From positions 918,501 through 982,500 of the forward strand of contig CP028514.1 of the NCBI GenBank assembly GCA_003054495.1: 64,000 nt of DNA, read 5' to 3'. Positions 1 through 8,727 of this stretch are shown in pieces. The stretch comes from Carboxydocella thermautotrophica (lineage in GTDB: Bacteria > Bacillota > GCA-003054495 > Carboxydocellales > Carboxydocellaceae). The notes beneath the pieces are model-generated. The model worked only from the letters and a program-made list of their open reading frames with translations, ran no database searches and had not been told where the DNA came from. Position numbers and translations under genes: made by a program. Each line of letters starts with the position of its first letter. Within the stretch, counting starts at the first letter, position 1.

Positions 1-262
1 GCTGCTGATGGACCATCAACCCCGGCAACTGGAGGAAAGTTTAATGGCAGGTATAGACCTGCAGGTCTCCGGACATACCCATCGCGGTCAGCTCTGGCCT
101 AATAATTATTTAACCAGTCGTATCTATGAGGTGGACTGGGGCTATTATCGCAAAGGTTCGTTGCAGGTGGTAGTGTCTTCTGGCTATGGTACCTGGGGGC
201 CACCTTTCCGCATAGGCAATCAGCCGGAAATTGTGGTTTTGCAGCTATCCTTTCAGAAATAA
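1..262 (+). CDS. Metallophosphoesterase, C-terminal part (5' end outside window)
   Basis: The frame is open from the first bases and ends at a TAA at 260-262. The visible part contains the motif SGHTHRGQ, the metal-binding GHTH block of calcineurin-like phosphoesterases, followed by a short C-terminal beta region that includes SSGYGTWGPP. This arrangement is typical of membrane-associated YkuE/YaeI-type phosphodiesterases. An LLMDHQP segment just before it also fits that family. Only about 86 residues are visible, so the catalytic N-terminus, any signal anchor and the start lie outside the window. The substrate cannot be told. Confidence 0.85.
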   Translation, partial: LLMDHQPRQLEESLMAGIDLQVSGHTHRGQLWPNNYLTSRIYEVDWGYYRKGSLQVVVSSGYGTWGPPFRIGNQPEIVVLQLSFQK

Positions 263-297
263 AAAAGGCTTGCTCCGTTAGGCGAGCAAGCCTTTTT
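261..297. terminator. Bidirectional intrinsic terminator between convergent genes
   Basis: A 13-bp perfect stem (AAAAGGCTTGCTC / GAGCAAGCCTTTT) with a short loop is flanked by A and T tracts on both sides. It serves the phosphoesterase gene on the plus strand and the dehydrogenase gene on the minus strand. The minus-strand stop codon lies in the loop. Confidence 0.9.
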
Positions 298-1480
298 TGA
301 TGACCAGGGGCAGTCCTCCCAGTTTATAGAGGTAGCGGATAGCTACTGCTTCTTTCAGAATATGACCGATCAGGCCAGTGGCCCGGTATTTTTTGACCTT
401 ACCCACAGCATAACGGCGTCCCAGGGACGCTACCACTCCCCGATGAATAAATCGGAAGGGAGTAAGGGGTTGCCCTGTCAGCAAGTTAACCAGGTTTTCC
501 CCTACATGCTCAGCTTGCTGTAAAGCGACCTGAGCAGTAGGGGGGAGAGGTTTTCCTTCCGGACCGAATGGCAAAGAACAGTCACCGATGACGAAAATGT
601 TTTCCCAGCCCTGGGCCCGGTTAAATGCATCCACAGGGGTACGGCCTCGCTGAACAGGGAAGCCGCTCGCTTCGACGACACGATTGCCCCGGACGCCGCC
701 GGTCCAGATGATGGTACCGGTGTGGATTTGCCGGCCTGATTTAAGACAAACCAGCTCGGATTCCACGTGATGAATGGGGTCCTGGGTTATAAGTTCGATG
801 CCTTTGGCGGCCATAATTTGAGCTGCCTGTTCACAGAGGAAGGCATCATTGCCCGGCAAAACACAGGGAGCAGCTTCGATATTAATGATTTTGGTTTTTT
901 CGACCGGGATATCATAGCGACGGGCCAGTTCCGGCAACCAGTCGGCCAGCTCAGTAGCCAGTTCTACCCCGGTAAACCCGGCGCCACCGATGACGAAGGT
1001 CAGCAGGTGTTTTTGTTCTGGCTCAGCTTTGTAGCGGGCCAGGGCGTTGGCAATGTGAGTATGGATCAAGCGGGCCCCATTTAAACTGTGCAAGGTCAGG
1101 GCATGGTCAGCCAGGCCGGGAATGCCGAAATACTCTGGCTCACTGCCCAGAGCGATAATCAGATAATCATAGCTGAGGACAGTGCCATCACTCAGGTGTA
1201 CTTGCTGGCGTTCCCGATCTATGCTGGAGACAATCCCCTTGTGAAACCGGACCCGGTTTAAATCCAGCACTTCTGCGATTTCTACCCGCACATCTTCAAA
1301 ATCATTGCGTCCGGCGGCGGGTTCATGGATTTGCGCCAGAAACTGATGGTAAGAGTGTTTATTGACCAGGATTATTTCCGCCTGTTCGGGGGGCAGTTTT
1401 TTGGAGAGCTTTTTGGCGCAAATCATGCCTGCATAGCCTGCGCCCAAAATCAGAATACGGGGTTTTGTTTGCATAGTCAT
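278..1480 (-). CDS. NDH-2-like NAD(P)/FAD-dependent oxidoreductase
   Basis: Predicted flavoprotein of 400 residues that would pass electrons from NAD(P)H to quinones at the inner membrane face. Two Rossmann fingerprints are visible: LGAGYAGM near residues 12-19 for FAD, and IGGAGFTGVELATEL near residues 164-178 for NAD(P)H. A late GDCSLPFG segment binds the FAD ribityl/phosphate region. These are hallmarks of the pyridine nucleotide-disulfide family, type II NADH dehydrogenase branch. I chose ATG at 1480 because AAAGGAG lies 7 nt upstream; a longer frame starting at 1537 has no ribosome binding site. The gene is monocistronic. A ferredoxin/thioredoxin-type or sulfide:quinone reductase is less likely because the usual catalytic cysteines are not seen. 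Confidence 0.85.
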   Translation of the reverse strand: MTMQTKPRILILGAGYAGMICAKKLSKKLPPEQAEIILVNKHSYHQFLAQIHEPAAGRNDFEDVRVEIAEVLDLNRVRFHKGIVSSIDRERQQVHLSDGTVLSYDYLIIALGSEPEYFGIPGLADHALTLHSLNGARLIHTHIANALARYKAEPEQKHLLTFVIGGAGFTGVELATELADWLPELARRYDIPVEKTKIINIEAAPCVLPGNDAFLCEQAAQIMAAKGIELITQDPIHHVESELVCLKSGRQIHTGTIIWTGGVRGNRVVEASGFPVQRGRTPVDAFNRAQGWENIFVIGDCSLPFGPEGKPLPPTAQVALQQAEHVGENLVNLLTGQPLTPFRFIHRGVVASLGRRYAVGKVKKYRATGLIGHILKEAVAIRYLYKLGGLPLVIKKGLLA

Positions 1481-1573
1481 TGCCAGACTCCTTTCCGATA
1501 TGTGAAAGTGTGTACTTGCATTAGTTGTTGCTAACAATTATAACCCCACTATTCCTATTTGGCAAGTATATTT

Positions 1574-2680
1574 TTAACAAAAACGGGGCCAGTCCTTGAA
1601 GACCGGCTGATAGCCTTTACTTAACAACATCCTTTTTATTTCTTCTACAGGTCTTTCATCAGCAACACTGAACTGTCCAGCGCTGGCATCGGCTTCAACG
1701 GCATAACCCCCAACAGTGGTTTTGGAACCGGCGGACATAGAAGTGATACCTAGAGGCACCAGGTGATCCCGCAATTCTGCTCGCTCTCGGGTGGAGAGGG
1801 TTAGGCCAGCCTGGGGCAGAAAAAGACGAAAAGCCAGGATTATTTGGACTAATTCCCGGTCACTGACCGGATAGGGGGGCTGACTGCCTGGCAGTGGTCT
1901 TAACCTGGGAACTGAAAGAGCGATTTCCACTTCCGGGTATTTTTTTTGCAAGTAATAGGCATGCAGTCCAGCCAGAAAGGCTTCCATCCGCCATGGTCCC
2001 AGGCCCAGCAGAGCACCCAGGTTGACCCGGCGCATGCCCGCCCGGCAAGCTCGTTCCGGTGCGTCCAGCCGGAAATGGTAATCCTTTTTGGGCCCGGCCA
2101 GATGATAGCGGGCATAAAGCTCAGGATCATATACTTCCTGATAGATGGTCAAACTGTCTGCCCCGGCTGTTACCATCTGCCGGTATTCCGCCTCGGTCAG
2201 AGGGTAAACTTCCAGTCCCAGAGAGGAGAAATAGGGTTTTAGTATGTTAATACATTCAGCCAGATACTCCAGACTGGCATGACGGCGCGATTCGCCGGTT
2301 AGCAGCAGGAGATGGCGAAATCCGGCGGCAGCCAGAGTTTGCCCCTCTTGCCAGACCTCTTCCCTGGTCAGAGTACGTCGGGGCAGGGATTGACCGGCAT
2401 GAAAATGGCAATAAGTGCATTTGTTAACACAGTAATTGCTGAGATAGAGGGGTGTATATAAAAGGATATTACGACCAAAATGTTTCATGGTCAGGGCATG
2501 GGCCCGCTGGGCCATTTCTTCCAGTAGTCCGCCGGCAGCGGGGGAGAGCAGGAGCAAAAACTCCAGGGGATGGAGGGAGTTTTTGCCCAGCAAGGCCCTG
2601 ATTTGTTCCGGACGGGCAGTTGTCAGCCGTTCTTCCAGATTGGCGGCGGTATAGGTTTGAGCATAATCGAAAAAACTCAT
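1574..2680 (-). CDS. thiH: 2-iminoacetate synthase ThiH (radical SAM)
   Basis: Cleaves tyrosine by radical SAM chemistry to give 2-iminoacetate (dehydroglycine) for the thiazole ring of thiamine in anaerobes. The 368-residue protein has the radical SAM cluster motif CxxxCxxC (C84, C88, C91 in CVNKCTYCHFHAG) and downstream a LTGESRR segment that fits the SAM-binding region. Length is normal for ThiH. It is the last gene of the minus-strand order thiE-thiF-thiS-thiG-thiH, 11 nt after thiG. Use of ThiH rather than glycine oxidase ThiO fits an anaerobe. No clear terminator follows it. Confidence 0.95.
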   Translation of the reverse strand: MSFFDYAQTYTAANLEERLTTARPEQIRALLGKNSLHPLEFLLLLSPAAGGLLEEMAQRAHALTMKHFGRNILLYTPLYLSNYCVNKCTYCHFHAGQSLPRRTLTREEVWQEGQTLAAAGFRHLLLLTGESRRHASLEYLAECINILKPYFSSLGLEVYPLTEAEYRQMVTAGADSLTIYQEVYDPELYARYHLAGPKKDYHFRLDAPERACRAGMRRVNLGALLGLGPWRMEAFLAGLHAYYLQKKYPEVEIALSVPRLRPLPGSQPPYPVSDRELVQIILAFRLFLPQAGLTLSTRERAELRDHLVPLGITSMSAGSKTTVGGYAVEADASAGQFSVADERPVEEIKRMLLSKGYQPVFKDWPRFC

Positions 2681-2691
2681 TTTTATTCACC

Positions 2692-3456
2692 TCAATCCAG
2701 GAAACCGGTCAGGGGGGAGCTGGCCCGGGCCAGGCTGGATTCCGGACCCAGTCCGGCCAGATAAGCTGTTCGTCCCGCTTCTACCGCCTGCCGGAAGGCA
2801 GCAGCCATTGCCACCGGGTCCCGGGCAGTGGCTATGGCAGTATTGAGCAGGACGGCAGCGGCGCCCATTTCCAGGGCTTCAGCAGCATGGGAGGGACGGC
2901 CGATCCCGGCATCCACAATCACTGGAACCTGGCACTCCTCGATCATAATGCCAATCAGCTCTCTGGTTTTCAGGCCCCGGTTAGTACCAATAGGGGCACC
3001 CAGGGGCATGACAGCGGCAGCTCCGGCTGCTTCCATGGCTTTGGCCATCATCAGGTCAGGAGACATATAGGGCAGAACGGTAAAGCCTTCTTTGGCCAGA
3101 ATTTCCGTCGCTTTTAAAGTTTCGTAATTATCAGGCAACAAATATTTCTGGTCGGGGATTACTTCAATTTTAATCCAGTCACCGCAACCAGCTGCACGGG
3201 CCAGACGGGCCAGGCGCACCGCTTCCTCGGCATTACGGGCTCCGGAAGTATTGGGCATAAGGATAATGTCTTTGGGAAGATAATCCAGGATATTATCTTC
3301 CGGGTGGGTAAAGTCCACCCGCCGCAGAGCTACGGTAACAACCTGAGCCCCGGCAGCGGCAATTACTTCCGGCATGAGGGTATGGGGCAATTTGCCACTG
3401 CCGATAAAGAGCCGGCTATTGAGAGTATAGCGACCGATTTGCAACTGATCAGCCAT
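2692..3456 (-). CDS. thiG: Thiazole synthase ThiG
   Basis: Forms the thiazole phosphate from deoxyxylulose 5-phosphate, iminoacetate and ThiS thiocarboxylate. The 254-residue length is normal. The TIM-barrel family signatures are present: LFIGSGK near the N-terminus, the VTVALRR strand, [13 protein letters not shown], and phosphate-binding loops [18 protein letters not shown] and [10 protein letters not shown]. It sits 4 nt downstream of thiS in the thiamine operon, and its supply of deoxyxylulose phosphate would come from dxs at the other end of this window. Cytoplasmic. Confidence 0.97.
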   Translation of the reverse strand: MADQLQIGRYTLNSRLFIGSGKLPHTLMPEVIAAAGAQVVTVALRRVDFTHPEDNILDYLPKDIILMPNTSGARNAEEAVRLARLARAAGCGDWIKIEVIPDQKYLLPDNYETLKATEILAKEGFTVLPYMSPDLMMAKAMEAAGAAAVMPLGAPIGTNRGLKTRELIGIMIEECQVPVIVDAGIGRPSHAAEALEMGAAAVLLNTAIATARDPVAMAAAFRQAVEAGRTAYLAGLGPESSLARASSPLTGFLD

Positions 3457-3460
3457 AGTC

Positions 3461-3664
3461 TTAACCTCCTCCTAAAAATTTCACGATTTCCACCTGATCG
3501 CCCGGATTTAATGCCACTTCTGCGAAGCGGTTGCGGTCGATAATTTCCCGATTTACTTCCACAACCACCAGCTGGGGATTGAGGTTTTTGCTGGCCAGTA
3601 AGGCGGCGATAGTAGTGCCCGCTTCAATCGAAGTCGGTTGGCCGTTCAGGAGAATTTCCACCAT
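3461..3664 (-). CDS. thiS: Sulfur carrier protein ThiS
   Basis: Small ubiquitin-like sulfur carrier of 67 residues, ending in the diagnostic Gly-Gly (FLGGG), whose C-terminus is adenylated by ThiF and then thiocarboxylated. The ATG at 3664 has AAAGGAGGT placed 6 nt upstream; an upstream in-frame ATG at 3691 lies inside the end of thiF and has no ribosome binding site. It lies between thiF and thiG, which are its functional partners. Confidence 0.95.
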   Translation of the reverse strand: MVEILLNGQPTSIEAGTTIAALLASKNLNPQLVVVEVNREIIDRNRFAEVALNPGDQVEIVKFLGGG

Positions 3665-3669
3665 AAAAC

Positions 3670-4413
3670 CTACCTCCTTTGACAGATGCATTCAGGCTTA
3701 ACGGCAAAGGGCAGGGTGCGGGCCGTCATGTCGAGGCCATCAAAAATGAACAAACGTCCGGTCAAGAGCTGGCCGGCACCCAGCAAAAACTTTATCGCTT
3801 CCTGGGCCTGGATGGTTCCCAGGGTACCGGCGACGGCACCCAGAATTCCCACCGTTTTGCTGGTGGGAGTAATTTCCGGCGGGGGAGCCGCCTGGAAGAA
3901 GCAACGCAGACAAGGAGTCTGGCCGCCTGGCACCCAGGTCAGAGTTTGCCCTTCCCAGGCCAGGACACCGGCGTGGGAAAAGGGGATTCCCGCCTGAACA
4001 CAGAGGTCATTGATCAGGAATTTGGTATCGAAGTTATCACTGGCATCAATAACAAAATCATATTGGTACTCCCGGACCAGGGTCAACAGATTATCAGCGG
4101 TAATGCGCTCCTGGTGCAGGTTAACCTGTAAATCGGGATAAAAGTCCTGCAGAGTGCGGGCGGCCGAGGTGGTCTTGGGCCAACCCAGGCGGTGACTGCC
4201 ATGTAAAATCTGACGATTGAGGTTGGAGTCTTCAACCCGATCATTATCGGCCAGCCCCAGGGTGCCGACACCGGCAGCAGCCAGGTAATAGGTAACGGCC
4301 GAGCCCAGGCCCCCGCAACCGATAACCAGCACCCGACCCTGTTTTAATTTGGCCTGCCCTTCCGGGCCGATTTCCGGCATCACCAGCTGGCGTTCAAAAC
4401 GTGAGCTATTCAT
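3670..4413 (-). CDS. thiF: ThiS adenylyltransferase ThiF (E1-like)
   Basis: Adenylates the C-terminal glycine of ThiS. The 247-residue protein has the E1-family nucleotide-binding loop VIGCGGLGSAV (about residues 31-41), the acidic strand LADNDRVEDSNLNRQ, and the FVIDASDNFDTKFL segment. Zinc ligands are visible as a CLRC pair in the C-terminal third plus a CIC pair close to the end. MoeB/HesA are close relatives, but the position directly before thiS assigns it to thiamine synthesis. It overlaps the end of thiE by 4 nt, which suggests translational coupling. Confidence 0.93.
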   Translation of the reverse strand: MNSSRFERQLVMPEIGPEGQAKLKQGRVLVIGCGGLGSAVTYYLAAAGVGTLGLADNDRVEDSNLNRQILHGSHRLGWPKTTSAARTLQDFYPDLQVNLHQERITADNLLTLVREYQYDFVIDASDNFDTKFLINDLCVQAGIPFSHAGVLAWEGQTLTWVPGGQTPCLRCFFQAAPPPEITPTSKTVGILGAVAGTLGTIQAQEAIKFLLGAGQLLTGRLFIFDGLDMTARTLPFAVKPECICQRR

Positions 4414-5048
4414 GCCTTTCTACCTCCGGCCACGAAATTTTTCAGCTCCCGGGCGGCAGCTGTTACATCAGGGGCGGCTACCACAGCGGATATGACAGCT
4501 ACATTGCGGGCACCGGCAGCCAGTACTTGCTGGATATTACCGGCATTAATACCCCCGATGGCAACAAAGGGGACAGATAATTCCCGGGCTACACGCTGTA
4601 CCAGGCTCAGGCCTACAGGTTTTTCCGCATCGGGTTTGGAACTGGTGGGGAAAACGGGTCCAACCCCGATATAGTCTACCGGCAGTTTACTGGCAGCCAG
4701 GGCCTGTTCCCAGGAATGGGTGGAAAGGCCGATGATCTTATCTGGTCCCATGATTTGCCGGGCCATGGTAACCGGCAGGTCATCCTGGCCTAAATGCACA
4801 CCATCGGCATCAACGGCCAGAGCAATATCCACCCTGTCGTTGACGATAAAGGTGGCTCCATAGCGGTGGGCCAGTTCCTTGAGGGCCAGACCAGCAGCTA
4901 CCAGCTCGCGGCCGGACAGATTCTTTTCCCGCAGCTGTATCACGGTGGCTCCACCGACCAGGGCAGCTTCCATCACTGCCAGCAATTCCCTGCCCTGAGC
5001 CAGATGCTGGCCGCTGATTACATACAGGGATAAATCCAGTTTTTTCAT
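4410..5048 (-). CDS. thiE: Thiamine phosphate synthase ThiE
   Basis: Joins hydroxymethylpyrimidine pyrophosphate and thiazole phosphate to thiamine phosphate. The TIM-barrel signatures are QLREKNLSGRELV, FIVNDRVDIALAVDADGVHLGQDDLP, IIGLSTHS, DYIGVGPVFPTSSK and VAIGGINAGNI, which cover the pyrophosphate and substrate loops. I chose ATG at 5048 (212 residues): GGAGGAGG ends 6 nt before it, whereas for the alternative ATG two codons upstream the same sequence would have no spacing at all. First gene of the riboswitch-controlled thi operon. Confidence 0.95.
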   Translation of the reverse strand: MKKLDLSLYVISGQHLAQGRELLAVMEAALVGGATVIQLREKNLSGRELVAAGLALKELAHRYGATFIVNDRVDIALAVDADGVHLGQDDLPVTMARQIMGPDKIIGLSTHSWEQALAASKLPVDYIGVGPVFPTSSKPDAEKPVGLSLVQRVARELSVPFVAIGGINAGNIQQVLAAGARNVAVISAVVAAPDVTAAARELKNFVAGGRKA

Positions 5049-5074
5049 GCACATCCTCCTCCCCTAAGAAATAA

Positions 5075-5099
5075 GCACCTGACCGGGTCGGTCAGGTGC
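5075..5099 (-). terminator. Riboswitch expression-platform terminator
   Basis: On the minus strand an 11-bp stem GCACCTGACCG / CGGTCAGGTGC with a 3-nt loop is followed by TTATTT. It lies between the TPP aptamer and thiE. This is what is expected of a transcription-attenuation platform that stops the thi operon when TPP is bound. The U-tract is short, so its strength is uncertain. Confidence 0.75.
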
Positions 5100-5129
5100 A
5101 GTGTAAGCAAAAAGCGCTGATCTTTTCAC

Positions 5130-5229
5130 CTACCTTCCCTCCGCCGGTATTATCCGTCTCAGGTTCAAAGGGTTAGAACGGTTCATCGCCCGTCCTTCTC
5201 AGCCCGGCTCAACGAGCACCCCCAGGTAG
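5130..5229 (-). promoter_or_regulatory. TPP riboswitch (THI box) aptamer
   Basis: Reading the minus strand, the sequence is closed by a P1 stem CTACCT/AGGTAG and contains the conserved THI-box elements in order: GGGGGTGCTC, GCTGAGA, CCTTTGAACCTGA, GGATAATACCGGCGGAGGGAAGG. These are the TPP-contacting consensus segments. It lies in the 5' leader of thiE and should switch off the whole thiE-F-S-G-H operon when thiamine pyrophosphate is abundant. Confidence 0.97.
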
Positions 5230-5249
5230 TATCACTATTGCTTTTTTTC

Positions 5250-5279
5250 ATTATATACCAGAATCCATTAAGCAGGCAA
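5250..5279 (-). promoter_or_regulatory. Probable sigma-A promoter of the thiamine operon
   Basis: On the minus strand TTGCCT, an 18-bp spacer and a perfect TATAAT lie about 20 bp upstream of the TPP aptamer. The -35 box overlaps the end of pduL. Confidence 0.5.
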
Positions 5280-5933
5280 TAGTCTTTTTGCGATCACTAG
5301 AACCTGTTGTCCCTGTCTAATCCCGGCAGCATTGGCCTCATCGGTATCGAGATGAAAGTCGGGCAGATAATCCCTGGAAACCCTGACCAGGACGTTATTG
5401 AATACCACTTCTTTTTCCCCTTCTGCTAATATCTGCAGGCGATCCCCGTCTTCCAGGCCATGCTGCCGGGCGGTAGCCGGGTCCAGATGCAGGTGGGGTG
5501 CGGCCTTGATAACCCCAAAAGGCAGGTCGACAGAACCCCGGGGTCCCACCAGAACGATGCCGGGAGTACCATCCAGATCCCCGGAATCCCGAATGGGTGG
5601 ATCCAGTCCCAGCTGATAAGCATCGGTGCCGGAGAGTTCCACCTGGTTATAAGGGCGGCAGGGACCTAAAATCCGCACTTCCTCCAGGACACCCTTAGGG
5701 CCGACCAGAGTGAGGGTTTCCTGGGCGGCATACTGGCCCGGTTGACTGAGGGGTTTGGCCGGAGTGAGCTGATAGCCGGGGCCAAACAGTTCCTCCAGGT
5801 CGCGCTGGGTTAAATGGATATGGCGGGCAGAGATACCGACCGGTACCGGCCAGGGCTCGGGATAGGGCTCCAGATAAGGAGAGATGAAAACAGGGGCGGC
5901 TATTTCAGCTGGCAAAATTTCTTCTCTCACCAA
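5268..5933 (-). CDS. pduL: Phosphate propanoyltransferase PduL-type phosphotransacylase
   Basis: Transfers acyl groups between CoA and phosphate; outside microcompartments such proteins act as the phosphotransacetylase of acetogenic or fermentative Clostridia. Two PduL domains are visible, with the zinc-ligand motifs ISARHIHL near the N-terminus and APHLHL in the middle, and the DLPFGVIKAAPHLHLD signature. No other microcompartment gene is nearby and no encapsulation peptide is obvious. A frame opens at an ATG at 5951, but a strong GGAGGAGG lies inside its first codons. The likely start is therefore TTG at 5933, 8 nt behind it (GTG at 5930 is an alternative). No acetate kinase gene is adjacent. 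Confidence 0.88.
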   Translation of the reverse strand: MVREEILPAEIAAPVFISPYLEPYPEPWPVPVGISARHIHLTQRDLEELFGPGYQLTPAKPLSQPGQYAAQETLTLVGPKGVLEEVRILGPCRPYNQVELSGTDAYQLGLDPPIRDSGDLDGTPGIVLVGPRGSVDLPFGVIKAAPHLHLDPATARQHGLEDGDRLQILAEGEKEVVFNNVLVRVSRDYLPDFHLDTDEANAAGIRQGQQVLVIAKRLLPA

Positions 5934-5997
5934 GGGATACACCTCCTCCATTGTTAGGTTTAACCGCGCAAGTATCTTGCATACATCTAAAAAAGAC

Positions 5998-6025
5998 TTG
6001 TCAGCAGGTATGTACTTGTTATAAC
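5998..6025 (+). promoter_or_regulatory. Probable sigma-A promoter for the ACT/UPF0210 operon
   Basis: TTGTCA, a 16-bp spacer and TATAAC lie about 45 bp upstream of the ACT-domain gene, in the divergent gap with pduL. Confidence 0.55.
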
Positions 6026-6071
6026 ATAGTAACTATAAGCTAAAGTCTGTGCAGAAACAGGGGTGGTAAAA

Positions 6072-6353
6072 ATGAAAAAATCCAATCGCGCTATTGTAAC
6101 GGTATTAGGACAGGACCGGGTAGGTATCATTGCCGGGGTAACGGGAGTTCTGGCTGGCTATAATGTCAATATTCTGGACATTCGGCAAACCATTATGCAG
6201 GAATTCTTTACCATGATGATGCTGGTAGACCTGGAAGAGGCCACTATAGATTTTTCTGCCCTGGCGGCGGCCCTGGATGCCAAAGGCCAGGAACTGGGAG
6301 TGCAGGTTCGCATTCAGCAGGAAGATATTTTCCGCTATATGCACCGGATTTAA
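6072..6353 (+). CDS. ACT-domain protein (UPF0237 family)
   Basis: A single ACT domain of 93 residues. ACT domains bind amino acids or similar small ligands; the N-terminal [18 protein letters not shown] and the [15 protein letters not shown] strand are typical of the stand-alone UPF0237 group. I chose ATG at 6072 with AGGGGTGG upstream, over a GTG at 6063 embedded in that sequence. It is followed after 17 nt by the UPF0210 gene, a pairing that recurs in many Firmicutes and Archaea. Its ligand is not known. Confidence 0.88.
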   Translation: MKKSNRAIVTVLGQDRVGIIAGVTGVLAGYNVNILDIRQTIMQEFFTMMMLVDLEEATIDFSALAAALDAKGQELGVQVRIQQEDIFRYMHRI

Positions 6354-6370
6354 GAAGGGGGACGGCGAAC

Positions 6371-7729
6371 ATGCTAACCAACAGAGAAATTCTGGAGACC
6401 ATCCGGATGGTGCAGGAAGAAAACCTGGATATTCGGACCATTACTATGGGCATCAGTTTGCGGGATTGTGCTCATGAAGACATAAAGGAAGTACGGCGGC
6501 GTATTTATGACAAAATCACGACCAGGGCGGCCCGGCTGGTGGCGGTGGGGGAAGAGCTGGAAAGGGAATATGGTATTCCCATTGTTAACAAACGTATTTC
6601 CGTTACGCCCATCGCTCTGGTGGGAGAAGCCTGCCGGGCCGATGATTATACGGAACTGGCCCTGGCGCTGGATGAAGCAGCCAGAGAGGTTGGGGTCAAT
6701 TTTATCGGTGGCTTTTCCGCCCTGGTTCATAAAGGTTTTACCAAAGGGGATATTAACTTGATCAAGTCCATTCCCCGGGCACTGGCCCAGACGGAACTGG
6801 TTTGCTCTTCCGTCAATGTCGGGACTACCCGGGCAGGGATCAACATGGATGCTGTTGCCTGGATGGGGCAAATCATCAAAGAAACCGCTCAGCTAACCGC
6901 TGACCGGGATGGTCTTGGCTGTGCCAAGCTGGTGGTTTTTTGCAATGCTACTGAGGACAATCCTTTTATGGCCGGCGCCTTCCACGGGATAGGGGAACCG
7001 GAAACGGTTATCAATATGGGAGTCAGTGGTCCAGGGGTGGTCCGCAATGTGGTCAGCAAAATGCCTGATGCTGATTTCGGCACCCTGGCCGAGACCATCA
7101 AGAAAACTGCTTTCAAAATTACCCGCATGGGTGAGTTGATCGGCCGGGAAGCATCCCGCCGGCTGGGAGTGCCTTTTGGCATTGTGGATCTGTCTCTGGC
7201 CCCTACACCGGCCATCGGGGACAGTGTGGCTGATATCCTGGAAGCCATGGGGCTGGAAAGGACAGGTACCCATGGGACCACGGCGGCCCTGGCATTGCTC
7301 AATGATGCCGTCAAAAAAGGCGGTGCCATGGCTTCTTCCTATGTTGGTGGACTGAGCGGAGCATTCATCCCGGTCAGTGAGGATGCCGGCATGATCAGGG
7401 CGGCAGAAGCCGGGACCCTGACCATCGACAAACTGGAGGCCATGACCTGTGTCTGTTCTGTCGGACTGGACATGATAGCTATTCCAGGAGATACACCGGC
7501 GGAAACCATCAGTGCCATTATTGCTGATGAAGCGGCTATCGGCATGATTAACCAGAAGACTACTGCTGTACGGGTTATACCTGTGCCAGGTAAACAGGTA
7601 GGGGAAGTGGTGGAGTTTGGCGGTCTCCTGGGCAGGGCTCCCATCATGCCGGTACACCGGGAGAGCAGCGCTGCCTTTGTGGCCCGCGGTGGCCGGATTC
7701 CTGCACCGATCAATAGCTTGAAAAATTAA
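6371..7729 (+). CDS. UPF0210 / DUF711 family protein (PFL-like)
   Basis: A 452-residue protein with full-length similarity to the UPF0210 (DUF711) family, recognisable by [20 protein letters not shown] at the start and the glycine-rich blocks [27 protein letters not shown] and [16 protein letters not shown]. The family has a fold related to glycyl-radical enzymes, but the function is unknown. It forms a two-gene operon with the ACT protein just upstream, which may regulate it in response to a ligand. A hairpin terminator follows directly. Confidence 0.9.
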   Translation: MLTNREILETIRMVQEENLDIRTITMGISLRDCAHEDIKEVRRRIYDKITTRAARLVAVGEELEREYGIPIVNKRISVTPIALVGEACRADDYTELALALDEAAREVGVNFIGGFSALVHKGFTKGDINLIKSIPRALAQTELVCSSVNVGTTRAGINMDAVAWMGQIIKETAQLTADRDGLGCAKLVVFCNATEDNPFMAGAFHGIGEPETVINMGVSGPGVVRNVVSKMPDADFGTLAETIKKTAFKITRMGELIGREASRRLGVPFGIVDLSLAPTPAIGDSVADILEAMGLERTGTHGTTAALALLNDAVKKGGAMASSYVGGLSGAFIPVSEDAGMIRAAEAGTLTIDKLEAMTCVCSVGLDMIAIPGDTPAETISAIIADEAAIGMINQKTTAVRVIPVPGKQVGEVVEFGGLLGRAPIMPVHRESSAAFVARGGRIPAPINSLKN

Positions 7730-7734
7730 TTGCA

Positions 7735-7763
7735 AATCCTCCCTCTGGCAGGGAGGATTTTTT
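7735..7763 (+). terminator. Intrinsic terminator after the UPF0210 gene
   Basis: Ten-bp stem AATCCTCCCT / AGGGAGGATT with a 5-nt loop followed by a T-run. Confidence 0.9.
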
Positions 7764-7820
7764 GATATATTGTCATTAATTTTAAGGCCAGGATAAAATG
7801 GTAACCGGGGGTGATGTTTT

Positions 7821-8366
7821 GTGGAAAGAATAATCAACGGAATTAGGTTACGGCTAATTCAGGGGGATATAACCCAGCAGCATGTGGATGCTATCGTCAA
7901 TGCCGCCAATAACGCCCTGGCCGGGGGTGGCGGAGTAGATGGTGCTATTCATCGGGCCGGAGGGCCACAAATTATGGCTGAATGCCAGGCCATTCGTACC
8001 CAAAGGGGACCTCTGCCCACCGGGGAGGCGGTGATTACCACCGGGGGCAAGCTGCCAGCCAGGTATGTGATCCACACCGTTGGACCCATCTGGCAGGGAG
8101 GAAAGGCCGGCGAAGCCCAATTGCTGGCAAAGGCGTATCAGAGCAGTTTGCGTTTGGCCGAAGAAAGGGGGGTCAGCACTATCGCTTTTCCTTCCATCAG
8201 CACCGGGGCCTATGGCTATCCTGTGGCGGAGGCGGCACGAGTCGCGCTGGGCACGGTAATCACTTTTCTGGAAAAAGCCACTACCCTTAAGGAAGTGCGG
8301 TTTGTCTTATTCAAATCACGGGATTTAGCGACTTACCAGGAGGCTTTGCAGGAACTGCTTCCATGA
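7821..8366 (+). CDS. Macrodomain protein (O-acetyl-ADP-ribose deacetylase type)
   Basis: A 181-residue stand-alone macrodomain, predicted to hydrolyse O-acetyl-ADP-ribose or remove ADP-ribose from proteins. Visible motifs are GDITQQHVDAIVNAANN, the glycine loop GGGGVDGAIHRAGG, GEAVITTGGKLPARYVIHTVGP, and IAFPSISTGAYGYP, the classic MacroD/YmdB signature with the Asn/Asp residues in place. The start is GTG at 7821 with GGGGGTGAT upstream. It stands between two terminated units and may begin a co-directional run with the small membrane protein and nitroreductase genes. Confidence 0.93.
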   Translation: MERIINGIRLRLIQGDITQQHVDAIVNAANNALAGGGGVDGAIHRAGGPQIMAECQAIRTQRGPLPTGEAVITTGGKLPARYVIHTVGPIWQGGKAGEAQLLAKAYQSSLRLAEERGVSTIAFPSISTGAYGYPVAEAARVALGTVITFLEKATTLKEVRFVLFKSRDLATYQEALQELLP

Positions 8367-8416
8367 ATTTTTCCCGGTACACGGGGGTAAACTGAGGGCA
8401 GAAACGGGGGATGGGC

Positions 8417-8716
8417 ATGACGGAGCGTGAAACCTGGGCCCGGTTGGAGAGAAAAATCGAGGAACTGGGCCTGGCGATGGAAAAGATGAAACTGGCCGAG
8501 TATGTAGAACTACTGCGCAAGCCAACCCGCTTGCTTTATCTCAATTTCCTGGCCGGTATTGCCCGGGGGTTTGGTATGGCCATTGGCTTTGCCCTGCTAG
8601 GAGCGCTGCTGATTTATATCCTGCGGCGCCTGGCCATCTTAAACCTGCCCCTGATCGGCTCCTTTATTGCTGAACTGGTGAAAATTGTCCAGACCCAGTT
8701 ACAAATTCGCCCATAG
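8417..8716 (+). CDS. Small membrane protein (DUF5665-like)
   Basis: About 99 residues. It has an amphipathic charged N-terminal helix (WARLERKIEELGLAMEKMKL) and two hydrophobic segments: GFGMAIGFALLGALLIYIL around residues 52-70, and a shorter one ending near VKIVQT. This matches the layout of the DUF5665 family of Firmicutes, whose function is unknown. I prefer ATG at 8417 because a GGGGG run is spaced 6 nt from it; the ATG at 8411 abuts that run. It lies 11 nt upstream of the nitroreductase gene. Confidence 0.7.
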   Translation: MTERETWARLERKIEELGLAMEKMKLAEYVELLRKPTRLLYLNFLAGIARGFGMAIGFALLGALLIYILRRLAILNLPLIGSFIAELVKIVQTQLQIRP

Positions 8717-8727
8717 GAGGAAGCGGT

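Noticed and set aside
1860-2250. Short frames on both strands inside thiH
   Set aside because: They overlap the conserved radical SAM enzyme frame and lack any support.
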